Origin: Spirosoma pollinicola
GTDB taxonomy: Bacteria; Bacteroidota; Bacteroidia; Cytophagales; Spirosomataceae
DNA: 64,000 nucleotides
NCBI RefSeq assembly: GCF_002831565.1
Contig: NZ_CP025096.1
Coordinates: forward strand, 6,873,014 to 6,937,013
Reading direction: 5' to 3'
In this document: positions 15,054-24,217 of the stretch, in pieces
Position numbering within the stretch: the first letter of the stretch is position 1
Layout of the letters: each line of letters opens with the position of its first letter
The notes under the pieces: model-generated
Told to the model about the DNA's origin: nothing
The model's input: only the letters and a program-made list of their open reading frames with translations
Databases searched by the model: none
Position numbers and translations under genes: made by a program

Positions 15054-18000
15054 ATGAATGCTTTCATCCGTAACGTAGTGGGTTTTTCATTGAGGAACCG
15101 CTTTTTCATATTTTTCATGACGGCCGGCCTCATTATTGCCGGTATCGCCAGTTACCTGACAACACCCCTCGAAGCCTTTCCCGACGTTACCAACACGCAA
15201 ATTATCGTGGTGACAGAATGGAATGGCCGCTCAGCCGAAGAAATTGAACGTTTCGTAACCGTGCCCATCGAAATTGGTATGAACTCGGTGCAGCGCAAAA
15301 CCAGCGTTCGTTCTATTACCATGTTTGGGCTGAGTATCATCAAGATCATTTTTGAGGACGATGTCGAAGACTTTTTTGCCCGCCAGCAGGTCAATAACCA
15401 GCTTCGCTCGATATCACTGCCCGATGGTGTTTCGCCCGATGTACAACCTCCGTACGGCCCCACCGGCGAAATTTTCCGATTCACCCTCAAGTCGCCCAAC
15501 CGCGACAGCCGCGAGTTACTCACGCTGCATAACTGGGTTATCGACCGCCAGCTCCGCAGCGTATCGGGGGTGGCCGACGTGGTGGCCTTCGGTGGTCGTG
15601 AAAAGAGCTATGAAATTCGCGTAAACCCTACTCAATTAGCTAAATACGACATCACCCCGCTGGAAGTTTATCAGGCCGTAACCCGCAGTAATATCAACGT
15701 GGGGGGCGATGTGATCGAACGAAACGGGCAAGCCTACGTGGTGCGGGGCATTGGCCTTTTAACGTCTATTCCCGATATCGAAAACCTGATCGTCGAAGAC
15801 CTGGGGGGCAATCCGGTACTTATCAAAAATGTAGCCGAAGTAGCCGGATCAAACCTGCCCCGCGTGGGTCAGGCGGGTCTGGACAACGACGACGACGTGG
15901 TGGAGGGTATTGTGGTTATGCGTAAGAACGAAAATCCCAGCGAGGTGCTGGAACGTGTGAAAGCCAAAATCGAGGACCTCAACACGCGCATCTTACCATC
16001 TGATGTAAAGCTGGTTACCTTCTACGACCGTGACAACCTGATCTCGTTCTGTACCAAAACCGTACTGCATAACCTCACCGAAGGTATTATTCTGGTTACG
16101 GTGATCGTGTTTCTGTTCATGGCCGACTGGCGGACTACGATCATCGTGTCTATTATTATTCCACTTGCCCTCTTGTTTGCCTTTATGTGCCTCAAACTGC
16201 GGGGTATGTCGGCGAATTTGCTATCGATGGGCGCAGTCGATTTTGGCATTATCGTTGATGGTGCGGTCGTCATGGTCGAGGGCATTTTTGTAACGCTCGA
16301 CCACCAGGCGCATCGCGTTGGCATGCCCAAATTCAACCGCATGGCGAAATTGGGTCTCATCAAAAAGACCGGTGGCGAGTTGGGGAAAGCCGTTTTCTTC
16401 TCTAAGTTGATCATTATCACGGCCCTGTTGCCTATTTTCTCCTTTCAGAAAGTGGAGGGAAAAATGTTTTCACCTCTGGCCTGGACATTAGGCTTCGCCC
16501 TGCTTGGTGCGCTCCTGTTCACTCTGACGCTAGTGCCCGTTTTATGTTCGATCCTGCTTAAAAAAGACGTTCGGGAAAAGAATAATCCGCTGGTCAATTT
16601 CTTCGACCGCACAGTTATGGCTGGGTTTAGCTGGTGTTATTTGAATCAGAAAATTAGTTTATTGGCGGCAATAGGCTTTATGGGTGCCACGTTCTTCTCG
16701 GCTACACTGCTAGGCTCGGAGTTTCTGCCGACCCTTAACGAAGGAGCATTGTGGGTAGAGGCCAAACTGCCCATGAGCAGTTCGCTCAACCAGACAGTAG
16801 GCATGGTGCGCACACTTCGCCAGAAGCTAATGGACTTCCCCGAGGTGAATGGGGTGCTGTCGCAAACAGGCCGATCCAACGACGGCACCGATCCCTCTGG
16901 ATTCTACTACGTACAGATGCAGGTGAACCTGAAGCCCAAAGACGACTGGACGCGCAAGATTACAACCGATCAGTTGATTGAGGAAATGGACGGGCGACTC
17001 AAGCAGTTTCAGGGTATCAACTATAACTATTCGCAACCTATCATCGACAACGTAGCCGAAGCCGTAGCAGGTATGAACGCCAGTAACGCCGTTAAAATCT
17101 TTGGCGATGATCTGGAAACCCTCGATAAACTGGCCAATACCGTCCTTGGTGCCATCCGCAATGTGCCGGGGGTGAAAGATGTTGGTATACTGCGGAACAT
17201 TGGTCAGCCAGAAATCAGCGTGTTGTTCGACGACCGGAAAATGGCTCTCTACGGCGTTTCGACAGCCGATGCCCAGTCTGTTATTGAAATGGCTATTGGC
17301 GGTAAAACGGCTTCTGTTTTATACGAAGGTGAACGCAAATTCGACATTCGTGTCCGCTACGGCGAAGATTACCGGCGCACCGAAGAGGACATTATGCGGC
17401 TGATGGTGCCTACCCTGCGCGGCAACAAAATCCCGTTGCGCGAAATTGCCACCCTGCGCGAAATAACCGGCCCGGCCTTTGTATACCGCGATAACAACAA
17501 GCGATTTATTGGCGTAAAGTTCTCGGTACGGGAGCGGGATTTAGGTAGTACGATCGGCGAAGCGCAGCAACGCGTTAACGAAGCCATCAAAAACCTGCCC
17601 AAGGGCTACGGCATCACCTGGACCGGCGAATTTGAGAATCAGGTGCGGGCAACGGCGCGATTGGGACAAGTGGTGCCCATTAGTCTGGCCGCTATTTTCG
17701 TCATTCTGTTCATTCTATTCGGCAGTGCCAAAGATGCAGGTCTCGTGCTGATCAACGTACCCTTTGCGCTTATCGGGGGTATTCTGGCCCTGCACGCCAC
17801 AGGCATGAACTTCGGCATTTCGGCGGGGGTAGGGTTTATTGCGCTGTTCGGTATTTGCGTACAGAATGGTGTTATCCTGATTTCTGTTTTCAACAACAAC
17901 CGCAAAGCCCACATGCCACTCGATCAGGCCATTCGGGAGGGTGTCCGGTCGCGTATCCGACCCGTGGTAATGACCGCGCTAATGGCCGCTATCGGCCTGT

Positions 18001-18158
18001 TACCAGCCGCCGTTTCGACAGGCATTGGGTCGGAAACCCAGAAACCCCTGGCTATTGTCGTTATTGGTGGACTCATCACCGCTACGGTTCTTACGCTCCT
18101 TATCTTCCCTATTATTTACCGCATATTTAACAAAAAACATCATACAGCATTAGTTTAG
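15054..18158 (+). CDS. czcA: Heavy-metal RND efflux pump, CzcA/CusA family
   Basis: A 1034-residue inner-membrane proton/metal antiporter with the twelve-helix RND layout and two large periplasmic loops. The fourth helix carries the HME-type motif DFGIIVDGAVVMVEG, with the Asp-Asp-Glu charges used for proton relay in CzcA-type (Co/Zn/Cd) pumps. The usual EN is EG here. The porter domain holds the family's GRSAEEIERFVTVPIE and the later GVKDVGILRNIGQPE. It lies 16 bases after czcB, so czcCBA is one operon downstream of a two-component system. Nickel, cobalt, zinc or cadmium are all possible substrates; the nearby nickel hydrogenase makes nickel interesting. Confidence 0.94.
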   Translation: MNAFIRNVVGFSLRNRFFIFFMTAGLIIAGIASYLTTPLEAFPDVTNTQIIVVTEWNGRSAEEIERFVTVPIEIGMNSVQRKTSVRSITMFGLSIIKIIFEDDVEDFFARQQVNNQLRSISLPDGVSPDVQPPYGPTGEIFRFTLKSPNRDSRELLTLHNWVIDRQLRSVSGVADVVAFGGREKSYEIRVNPTQLAKYDITPLEVYQAVTRSNINVGGDVIERNGQAYVVRGIGLLTSIPDIENLIVEDLGGNPVLIKNVAEVAGSNLPRVGQAGLDNDDDVVEGIVVMRKNENPSEVLERVKAKIEDLNTRILPSDVKLVTFYDRDNLISFCTKTVLHNLTEGIILVTVIVFLFMADWRTTIIVSIIIPLALLFAFMCLKLRGMSANLLSMGAVDFGIIVDGAVVMVEGIFVTLDHQAHRVGMPKFNRMAKLGLIKKTGGELGKAVFFSKLIIITALLPIFSFQKVEGKMFSPLAWTLGFALLGALLFTLTLVPVLCSILLKKDVREKNNPLVNFFDRTVMAGFSWCYLNQKISLLAAIGFMGATFFSATLLGSEFLPTLNEGALWVEAKLPMSSSLNQTVGMVRTLRQKLMDFPEVNGVLSQTGRSNDGTDPSGFYYVQMQVNLKPKDDWTRKITTDQLIEEMDGRLKQFQGINYNYSQPIIDNVAEAVAGMNASNAVKIFGDDLETLDKLANTVLGAIRNVPGVKDVGILRNIGQPEISVLFDDRKMALYGVSTADAQSVIEMAIGGKTASVLYEGERKFDIRVRYGEDYRRTEEDIMRLMVPTLRGNKIPLREIATLREITGPAFVYRDNNKRFIGVKFSVRERDLGSTIGEAQQRVNEAIKNLPKGYGITWTGEFENQVRATARLGQVVPISLAAIFVILFILFGSAKDAGLVLINVPFALIGGILALHATGMNFGISAGVGFIALFGICVQNGVILISVFNNNRKAHMPLDQAIREGVRSRIRPVVMTALMAAIGLLPAAVSTGIGSETQKPLAIVVIGGLITATVLTLLIFPIIYRIFNKKHHTALV

Positions 18159-18484
18159 TTAACGGTTAGATGAAATCAGGAAAATAACAGCCTGAAAGCT
18201 GTGTCAACCTCCAGAGGTTTGTTAACAAATATAGCAAATCAGTAAAATAAGGTTCATTATCAAGGCATTATAAGTGAATGGCGGCAGTCGTATCGGTTTA
18301 TAAACCAGTACGACTGCCGCCATTCACTTACAATATACTGCTGTTCAGCTACCATTTATAGTTACTGACAACAAAAATCCTATTTGCTATATATAGCTGA
18401 TTAGTTTTGAGCAGAACCACAGAGGTTAACTCCTTTTAGTCTACATCAAACTCAATTTTCACCTCTTTTTCACACTAAACAGTT
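18159..18484. other. Intergenic region between the efflux operon and the LytTR gene
   Basis: Of its 326 bases, 60 form a perfect inverted repeat (18271-18330). The rest is A+T rich with no gene that I recognise. Confidence 0.6.
18271..18330. repeat. Perfect 22-base inverted repeat with an inner palindrome
   Basis: The arm TAAGTGAATGGCGGCAGTCG (plus TA) at 18271-18292 is exactly complementary to 18309-18330. The loop contains a further 12-base palindrome, GGTTTATAAACC. There is no T-run, so it is not a standard terminator. It could extrude as a cruciform or form a long RNA hairpin, and it resembles a REP-like or protein-binding element. Confidence 0.85.
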
Positions 18485-18880
18485 ATGAGACCAAACCTTT
18501 ACACAACTCCACCCAAAACTGCACTACCCACAGATGCCATACAAATGTATGTGCGTGACAGTGGTCAACTTGCTCTTCCGGTATCAGACCTAATGTTTTT
18601 ACAAGCAACGGGCAACTATAGCTGGCTTTTCTGGAAAGACGGACAACGCATGCTGATGCCACGTACACTGAAATACTATGTGCCTCAATTACCTTCGGCA
18701 TGGTTTATCAGACTCCATCGAAACTGCATTGTCAACCTGCACTATATAGAACGCATCGAACGGATTGAGCCAGACAAAGGTGGTCTGGTTTATATGCGGT
18801 CAGGAGTTGTCTTGCCCATATCCCGTCGTCGTTGGTTTGCAGCCAAGAGATTACTATCCAGACACTTACTCTCCAACTAG
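18485..18880 (+). CDS. LytTR-domain DNA-binding regulator
   Basis: A 131-residue protein made almost entirely of a LytTR domain (residues ~25-125): DLMFLQATGNYSWLFWKDG, then FIRLHRNCIVNLHYIERIE, and a C-terminal VLPISRRRWFAAKRLL. LytTR domains bind direct repeats through beta strands and normally follow a receiver domain, but none is present here, so the protein is a stand-alone effector. Such short LytTR proteins are frequent in Cytophagales. No partner kinase is adjacent, and the target is unknown. Confidence 0.88.
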   Translation: MRPNLYTTPPKTALPTDAIQMYVRDSGQLALPVSDLMFLQATGNYSWLFWKDGQRMLMPRTLKYYVPQLPSAWFIRLHRNCIVNLHYIERIERIEPDKGGLVYMRSGVVLPISRRRWFAAKRLLSRHLLSN

Positions 18881-18930
18881 TAACGAGTGCAAGGCCGGTT
18901 CCAATAGACATCGGCCTTGCGCCAATACAA

Positions 18931-19935
18931 TTAAATCCGCTGAATCAACTCAGCTACTTTGTGTACTTCACGGCCCACTATATGATCAATGATTGCCTGG
19001 GCGTGTTCGCGACCGTTTTCGATAAAGACTTTCTCCGTAAAGATTCCGGCCATTACCGTACCACATACGTATAAACCGGGAACAGTAGTCTCAAATGTTT
19101 CTTTATTAAACGTAGGAACCTGTGTTACTGGATCGAGTTCAATACCACAGCGACGCAGCAGTTCCGCATCTGGAATATAGCCTGTCAGGATTAGCACAAA
19201 ATCAGCCGGCAGTTCCGTTTCTTCGCCCGTTTTCAGATTATTAATCGTTACCGATTTCTCATTGATTTGCGTCACACACGAATCGAAGGCAGTTTTGATT
19301 TTACCTTCTTTCACGCGGTTTTTCACATCCGGCACGAGCCAGTACTTTACTGTACTGCGAAAATCGTCGCCCCGATGAACCACGGTAATATTCACGTCGT
19401 GTCGATACAGTTCTAAGGCCGCTTCAACCGTTGAGTTTGACCCGCCAATAATTACCACATTGGTAAACGAATACTTAAAGGGCTCGTCGTAGTAGTGTGA
19501 AACATGCGGCAGATCTTCGCCGGGAATGTTAAGCCAGCGGGGCCGCGTAAAATAACCCGTTGCCATAATCACCTTGCGGGCGTAAAAATGATCACCAGCT
19601 TTGGTCGTAACCGTAAATAAGTCGCCCTCTTTATGTACTTCCCATACCTCCTGGAACAGTTTAAAATTCAGGTGGTAATAGGCAGCAGCTTTTCGGTAAT
19701 ACTGAAGCGCTTCGTCGCGACCGGCTTTTACATCCGAAATGGCAAACGGTAGTCCCCCGATTTCAATATTTTCGGCCGTTGAAAAAAAACGCATTCGCCG
19801 GGGGTATTGCCGTATTGATTCTGTCAGACTACCCATTTCAAGGATTAAATGACTTAATCCGGCTTTAGCCGCTTCAATGCCAGCTGCCAGTCCGCAGGGA
19901 CCACTGCCAACAATAATGACGTCGTATGTTTGCAT
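18931..19935 (-). CDS. ypdA: YpdA-family FAD/NAD(P) oxidoreductase (putative bacillithiol disulfide reductase)
   Basis: A 334-residue flavoprotein starting at the ATG at 19935, directly before the FAD motif (YDVIIVGSGPCGLAAGIEAAKAG, GxGxxG). A longer frame from 19956 adds seven residues without homology. The second dinucleotide-binding motif is VVIIGGSNSTVEAALEL, and the C-terminal FAD contact is PGLYVCGTVMAG. The family lacks the CxxC of thioredoxin reductases, and this one lacks it as well. In Firmicutes, YpdA reduces oxidised bacillithiol, and Bacteroidota such as Spirosoma relatives also carry the gene. No bacillithiol biosynthesis gene lies in the window. Confidence 0.9.
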   Translation of the reverse strand: MQTYDVIIVGSGPCGLAAGIEAAKAGLSHLILEMGSLTESIRQYPRRMRFFSTAENIEIGGLPFAISDVKAGRDEALQYYRKAAAYYHLNFKLFQEVWEVHKEGDLFTVTTKAGDHFYARKVIMATGYFTRPRWLNIPGEDLPHVSHYYDEPFKYSFTNVVIIGGSNSTVEAALELYRHDVNITVVHRGDDFRSTVKYWLVPDVKNRVKEGKIKTAFDSCVTQINEKSVTINNLKTGEETELPADFVLILTGYIPDAELLRRCGIELDPVTQVPTFNKETFETTVPGLYVCGTVMAGIFTEKVFIENGREHAQAIIDHIVGREVHKVAELIQRI

Positions 19936-19997
19936 AAAATAATCAGTGATGCGCAATTATCTCCATGAATACTCCACGAGATATAATCCTAACAAGC

Positions 19998-20033
19998 AAA
20001 AAGTCCCCAAAGGTTGCGCTAAGGGGACTTTTT
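19998..20033 (-). terminator. Intrinsic terminator of the SdrD-like gene
   Basis: AAAAAGTCCCC pairs with GGGGACTTTTT around a ~14-base loop. It lies 21 bases after the stop of the 1343-aa gene on the minus strand and is symmetric enough to work both ways. Confidence 0.8.
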
Positions 20034-20053
20034 ACGAGCTAATTTTTCTACTA

Positions 20054-23000
20054 TTACCTGATTCTGTTAATCAATATAGGTACACACACAGGCGTTGGAC
20101 AGCTAAACGGAATGACCTGTAGATTAGCCGTTACCCAACAACCGTTGCTGGCCGTGGCCGTCACCGAGTAGGTACCATCCACCACCACATCCGCGCCTGC
20201 ACCTACTGCCGTGAATCCATTGGGGCCCGTCCAGCTTAAGGTAGCCCCCGGCGAATCGGCCGAGATTTGAGCCGTGCAGGTGGGGCAAGTCCTGTCCACC
20301 ACCAAGGTGCTCATTATAGGTGATGCAGTGTCTGAGGTGACCTCGGTGATGGTCGTGGTGAAACTACCTGGACAGGTCGAATCGACCACCGTTAAGGTGT
20401 AACTCCCCGACTCGGTAACGCTTGGGTTCCGCTCCAGGCTAATGAAGTTGCTCGGGCCTATCCAGGCGTAGTTAGCTTGACTCACCACCGTTCCATCGCC
20501 ATAACGGGCCGTGCCCTTGAGTTGAACACTTTTGGCCGAACAACTCAGCGTGCCACTCGTGGCTGTGGCCACAATAGCAGGCAGTATCCGAACCACCGTC
20601 TCCGCCGACTGGCGGCACTCGATACTGACCGGCGTGGGGTAAATGAGCCCATAAATATATTGACTCGAAATGACTGAGCCATTGTTGATCGTGTTCAGCA
20701 GAGGCTTCTTCAGGACAGCCCGATTGGTTAGCTCATCGAAGCCAACGGTGCCCAGCACCACCCCACCAGACCCATACATGGCCGTGCCCGACTGGGGACT
20801 GCTGAACAGCACAAACCGAACCGACTCGCTGCCGCTCAGGTGCTGGCCAACCGTTACCAGCGAGTCCACAGAGGCTCCCGAGCAAAGGGAGAGTGACGAT
20901 TGGGTGTTGGTCAGGGCAGGGCAGAAACTGGGTGTCACCAGCACACTAGCCGTTACCCAACAACCGTTGCTGGCCGTGGCCGTCACCGAGTAGGTGCCAT
21001 CCACCACCACATCCGCGCCTGCACCTACTGCCGTGAATCCATTGGGGCCCGTCCAGCTTAAGGTAGCCCCCGGCGAATCGGCCGAGATGCGGGCCGCGCA
21101 GGTGGGGCAAGTCCTGGCCACCACCGAGGTACTCATAGTAGGCGATATGGTGTCTGAAGTCACCTCCGCAATGGTCGTGGTAAAACTGCCAGGGCAAGCC
21201 GGATCACCTACCGTCAGGGTGTAACTCCCCGACTCGGTAACGCTTGGGTTCTGAACCGAACTGCTAAAGCTGTTGGGCCCCGTCCAGGCATAGGTTGCCG
21301 ACGGAGCCGCCGTACCATTGCTGTATTTAACTGATCCCTTGAGCGTTACACTTTTGATCGAGCAATTCAGCTGACCACCCGTGGCCCTGGCCACCAGAGA
21401 AGGAGACAGCTTGACTACCGTCACATCCGACTGCCGACAGGAAGGATTTTCTGGCGTGGGATAGATGATAGCATAAATATATTGACTAGTAATTGCAGAA
21501 TTGGTGTTGATGGCAGGATTATAGAGTACAGCCCGATTTGTGACTTCATTTAGTTTTGTTGTACTGAGCACTACACCACCAGACTCATACATGGCCGTAC
21601 CCGATTGCGGGCTTGTAAACAACACAAACCGAACCGAGTCAACCCGACTAAAGTAACTACCAACGACTGCAATGGAATCGACTTTAGCGCCAGGACACAG
21701 CGAAATACTGTCTTGTTCACTAGTCAGTTTGGGACAAGAATAGATAGAAAAGTCATAGGTGAAGTCATTTTGCCCGGCATCGAGAGACGTCACGGCGATA
21801 ACGGCCGATCCACCAACCAGTTGAGCATTGGAATCGCGCATATCTGGATTGCTAAAGCCGGTTCGGTTGGCGGGCGAGAGCGTATAATACCGTTGTGGGC
21901 TAGCGAGTGCCTGCCGGGCACCAGCCGCCCGAGCTGCTACTCGACCCCCTGTTGCTGATAAAGGTTTAACGCCGGCAAGGGTTATATCAAAATTTGGCAG
22001 TTGGATGGTGTCCATTCGTATTTCATACTTATGGTCATATTCCAGCCCCCCTGGCACAGTACTCTTATTAAAATAAAACTGTCCACCATCATGTGTGGTT
22101 TGGGTAGCCATTAAGCTACCCCCCTTTTCCATATCGTGAAGTGTCAGCACAATGCCATCGATACCCGGTTCATAAGCATCCTGAATACCGTCACGATTGT
22201 CATCGAACCATACACGGTTACCAATTTCGACACCGGCGGGGTCACATAAGGCTTTTATGTCGCCCAACCCGGCAGCTTTGCCAAATGAGCCCGGCGCGGC
22301 ATCCAGTGTGTATAAGACATAATTTCGACTCGTGGCACCTGTTTTACTGTTAAATACTTTCAGACCACCTGACTGATAGGTTTGTGCTATAGGATCAAAA
22401 GCCGATGTGAGAATTTCTGTATAACCCGGAATAAAGCTAAGCGCACCGTTAGTCACCTCCGCGTGGGCAACATTGCCGAAGAAAGTCCAGTTATCGCTTC
22501 CAAAAAACTCACCACCTACATTATTTGCGTCCAGAGGTCCTTCGTTGTTCCCAACCCCGCTCCCGGTTAAATTACCTGACTTACCGTTTTTCTCCAGTTC
22601 AAGCGTCCCGTTGTTATTGTAAGCCCGCAGTAGGTCGCCACCGGTGAAGCCGTCAAACCCCCCATTACCCTGTGGATCGTGGTTGGCCACTCCCACCATA
22701 TTGCCGAACCTGTCCATAAAGCCAATCATCATCGAGCCATCATCATCAAATTCCAAATCCGTTACAATGGGTTGCGGATACATGACAAAATTCGGATTGC
22801 TACCCTGCCCGCAGGCCGTTGGCCAGGCGTCTGTCCAGGGTAACCAATGATCATACTGTATACAAGTGCCTGTCAAATCGGCCGCGCCACGCCGGAAATC
22901 AAGCGGAAACGCCAGTATCTCGTCAAAAACAGGCGAAGCGGCTTTGGGATCGAAGCGATAAATAGTTGCTTTGAGGTCGCTTTTCTGCTGCGATGTTTCA

Positions 23001-24085
23001 GCCGAACAAACGACGCCTACATAAATTTTGCCATGATGAACTTTAAGTGCCCAGGGACGGAAATCACCGTTTGAACAGCCTGGATCAGGAATTGACCATG
23101 ATTTTACCGCTGTTTGTGATGTTGGAACGACCGCTGGTGAATTGACAAAGACACCGTATACTTTCCGATCTTTCAGATTTATGAAATAGATGGTTTTATC
23201 ATCCTCCGACATATCCATCCCACCGAAACTAATGCGCCCTACAGCGTTCATTGCTCCAGCATCTGTACTAGCCTGAGTCTTATCGCCAAAGAGACCACTG
23301 TGGGGATCTGTACCGGTATCGATACCAAGCGTTTTAACATTCAGAAAACTTGTAGTAGTATGCGTAACAGCATCGGTCATGTAGATACCACCGGTGCCAA
23401 GCGGCCCAAAGCTCATGTGCCGCTTAACCACAGCTGCGCTGAGTATTTTTTTGTTTCGGCGCTGATAGGCCAATGACCATACGGCGCCTACCTGGCTACC
23501 AAACGCCAGGTGATTGGGCGGGAAATTCGATGGCCCTGCCATACCGGAAGCCTCGTAAGCTATATCAACCAGTACATCCGCTTTAGCTGACTGTTTTTCA
23601 TCGGCAACCAAATTGCCATTGGCATCGGTCGTTGTCTGCGAATTGCCATTTACATAACACGGAACAATTAACCGTACACCCGTTCGCTGGCAGTAGTCGG
23701 CGGGGTAGTTGATACCAATATTTACATGCTCAGCCGGGGCTTTTACAAACTGTACACTCGTGCCGCTACCTGTACCATACGGGCCGTTATAGTCTCCTGT
23801 GGGCAACTTGCTAAATTCAATGCGCACAGGCATACCTACCGGAATAGCAGAGGCACTAAAGGCGTAATTGCCTTGGGCATCTGTGAGTGTCTGAACCGGC
23901 GTTTTATTTAAATCGACAAAAGCCAGAACGGTTACTCCAGCAATGCCTACTTCAATTGGTAATGTATCGGATCGGACTCCATTCAGATCAAAATCCCTAA
24001 AAACCACTCCTTTCACCTGGGCCTGGGCTGCTCCAATACACCCAAAAACCAGTAGAAAGACTGTAAATATGTAAAGTTTCTTCAT
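20054..24085 (-). CDS. Large secreted protein with SdrD-B-like domains and two C-terminal repeat units
   Basis: A 1343-residue exported protein. Signal peptide at residues 1-22 (MKKLYIFTVFLLVFGCIGAA). An SdrD-B-like domain follows (~25-105), then a ~500-residue region that looks like a beta-propeller or secreted enzyme-like domain, a second SdrD-B domain near 617-700 (GNRVWFDDNRDGIQD), and two 274-residue Ig-like repeat units (about 783-1056 and 1057-1329). These contain 'SCPxLT', 'SPQSGTAMY' and 'CPTCxAxISADSPGATLSWTGPNGF' signatures. The protein ends in a short basic tail, CPTPVCVPILINRIR. SdrD-B domains are adhesin-type stalks. A surface or extracellular role in adhesion is likely but unproven. 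The gene is single, with divergent priA upstream. Confidence 0.85.
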   Translation of the reverse strand: MKKLYIFTVFLLVFGCIGAAQAQVKGVVFRDFDLNGVRSDTLPIEVGIAGVTVLAFVDLNKTPVQTLTDAQGNYAFSASAIPVGMPVRIEFSKLPTGDYNGPYGTGSGTSVQFVKAPAEHVNIGINYPADYCQRTGVRLIVPCYVNGNSQTTTDANGNLVADEKQSAKADVLVDIAYEASGMAGPSNFPPNHLAFGSQVGAVWSLAYQRRNKKILSAAVVKRHMSFGPLGTGGIYMTDAVTHTTTSFLNVKTLGIDTGTDPHSGLFGDKTQASTDAGAMNAVGRISFGGMDMSEDDKTIYFINLKDRKVYGVFVNSPAVVPTSQTAVKSWSIPDPGCSNGDFRPWALKVHHGKIYVGVVCSAETSQQKSDLKATIYRFDPKAASPVFDEILAFPLDFRRGAADLTGTCIQYDHWLPWTDAWPTACGQGSNPNFVMYPQPIVTDLEFDDDGSMMIGFMDRFGNMVGVANHDPQGNGGFDGFTGGDLLRAYNNNGTLELEKNGKSGNLTGSGVGNNEGPLDANNVGGEFFGSDNWTFFGNVAHAEVTNGALSFIPGYTEILTSAFDPIAQTYQSGGLKVFNSKTGATSRNYVLYTLDAAPGSFGKAAGLGDIKALCDPAGVEIGNRVWFDDNRDGIQDAYEPGIDGIVLTLHDMEKGGSLMATQTTHDGGQFYFNKSTVPGGLEYDHKYEIRMDTIQLPNFDITLAGVKPLSATGGRVAARAAGARQALASPQRYYTLSPANRTGFSNPDMRDSNAQLVGGSAVIAVTSLDAGQNDFTYDFSIYSCPKLTSEQDSISLCPGAKVDSIAVVGSYFSRVDSVRFVLFTSPQSGTAMYESGGVVLSTTKLNEVTNRAVLYNPAINTNSAITSQYIYAIIYPTPENPSCRQSDVTVVKLSPSLVARATGGQLNCSIKSVTLKGSVKYSNGTAAPSATYAWTGPNSFSSSVQNPSVTESGSYTLTVGDPACPGSFTTTIAEVTSDTISPTMSTSVVARTCPTCAARISADSPGATLSWTGPNGFTAVGAGADVVVDGTYSVTATASNGCWVTASVLVTPSFCPALTNTQSSLSLCSGASVDSLVTVGQHLSGSESVRFVLFSSPQSGTAMYGSGGVVLGTVGFDELTNRAVLKKPLLNTINNGSVISSQYIYGLIYPTPVSIECRQSAETVVRILPAIVATATSGTLSCSAKSVQLKGTARYGDGTVVSQANYAWIGPSNFISLERNPSVTESGSYTLTVVDSTCPGSFTTTITEVTSDTASPIMSTLVVDRTCPTCTAQISADSPGATLSWTGPNGFTAVGAGADVVVDGTYSVTATASNGCWVTANLQVIPFSCPTPVCVPILINRIR
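20125..20266. repeat. Direct repeat, copy 1 (inside the 1343-aa gene)
   Basis: About 140 bases almost identical to 20947-21088, differing by only one or two bases. The offset of 822 bases equals one 274-residue protein repeat unit. Neighbouring parts of the units have diverged more, so this segment looks recently homogenised. Confidence 0.85.
20947..21088. repeat. Direct repeat, copy 2 (inside the 1343-aa gene)
   Basis: Partner of 20125-20266. It encodes the CPTCAARISADSPGATLSW... to NGCWVTA segment of the first C-terminal repeat unit. Confidence 0.85.
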
Positions 24086-24147
24086 ATTAAGAGGTATTTG
24101 TTAACGTACTCTATGTTACTTAGTCTACGACTCAAAAATGTATAAAT

Positions 24148-24162
24148 ATGTATACTATACAT
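24148..24162. promoter_or_regulatory. Perfect 7-1-7 palindrome in the divergent SdrD-like/priA promoter region
   Basis: ATGTATA-C-TATACAT lies in the 132-base space between the divergent 1343-aa gene and priA. Its symmetry and position suggest a dimeric regulator site. No regulator is assigned. Confidence 0.35.
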
Positions 24163-24217
24163 TTCGATCAAAAAAATAACAGATATACTTTCTCATCAAA
24201 CGTATTGATACGTACAG

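Noticed and set aside
20054..24085. Type IX secretion C-terminal domain on the 1343-aa protein
   Set aside because: The last ~80 residues do not show the T9SS CTD pattern. The protein ends with the second Ig-like unit and a short basic tail.
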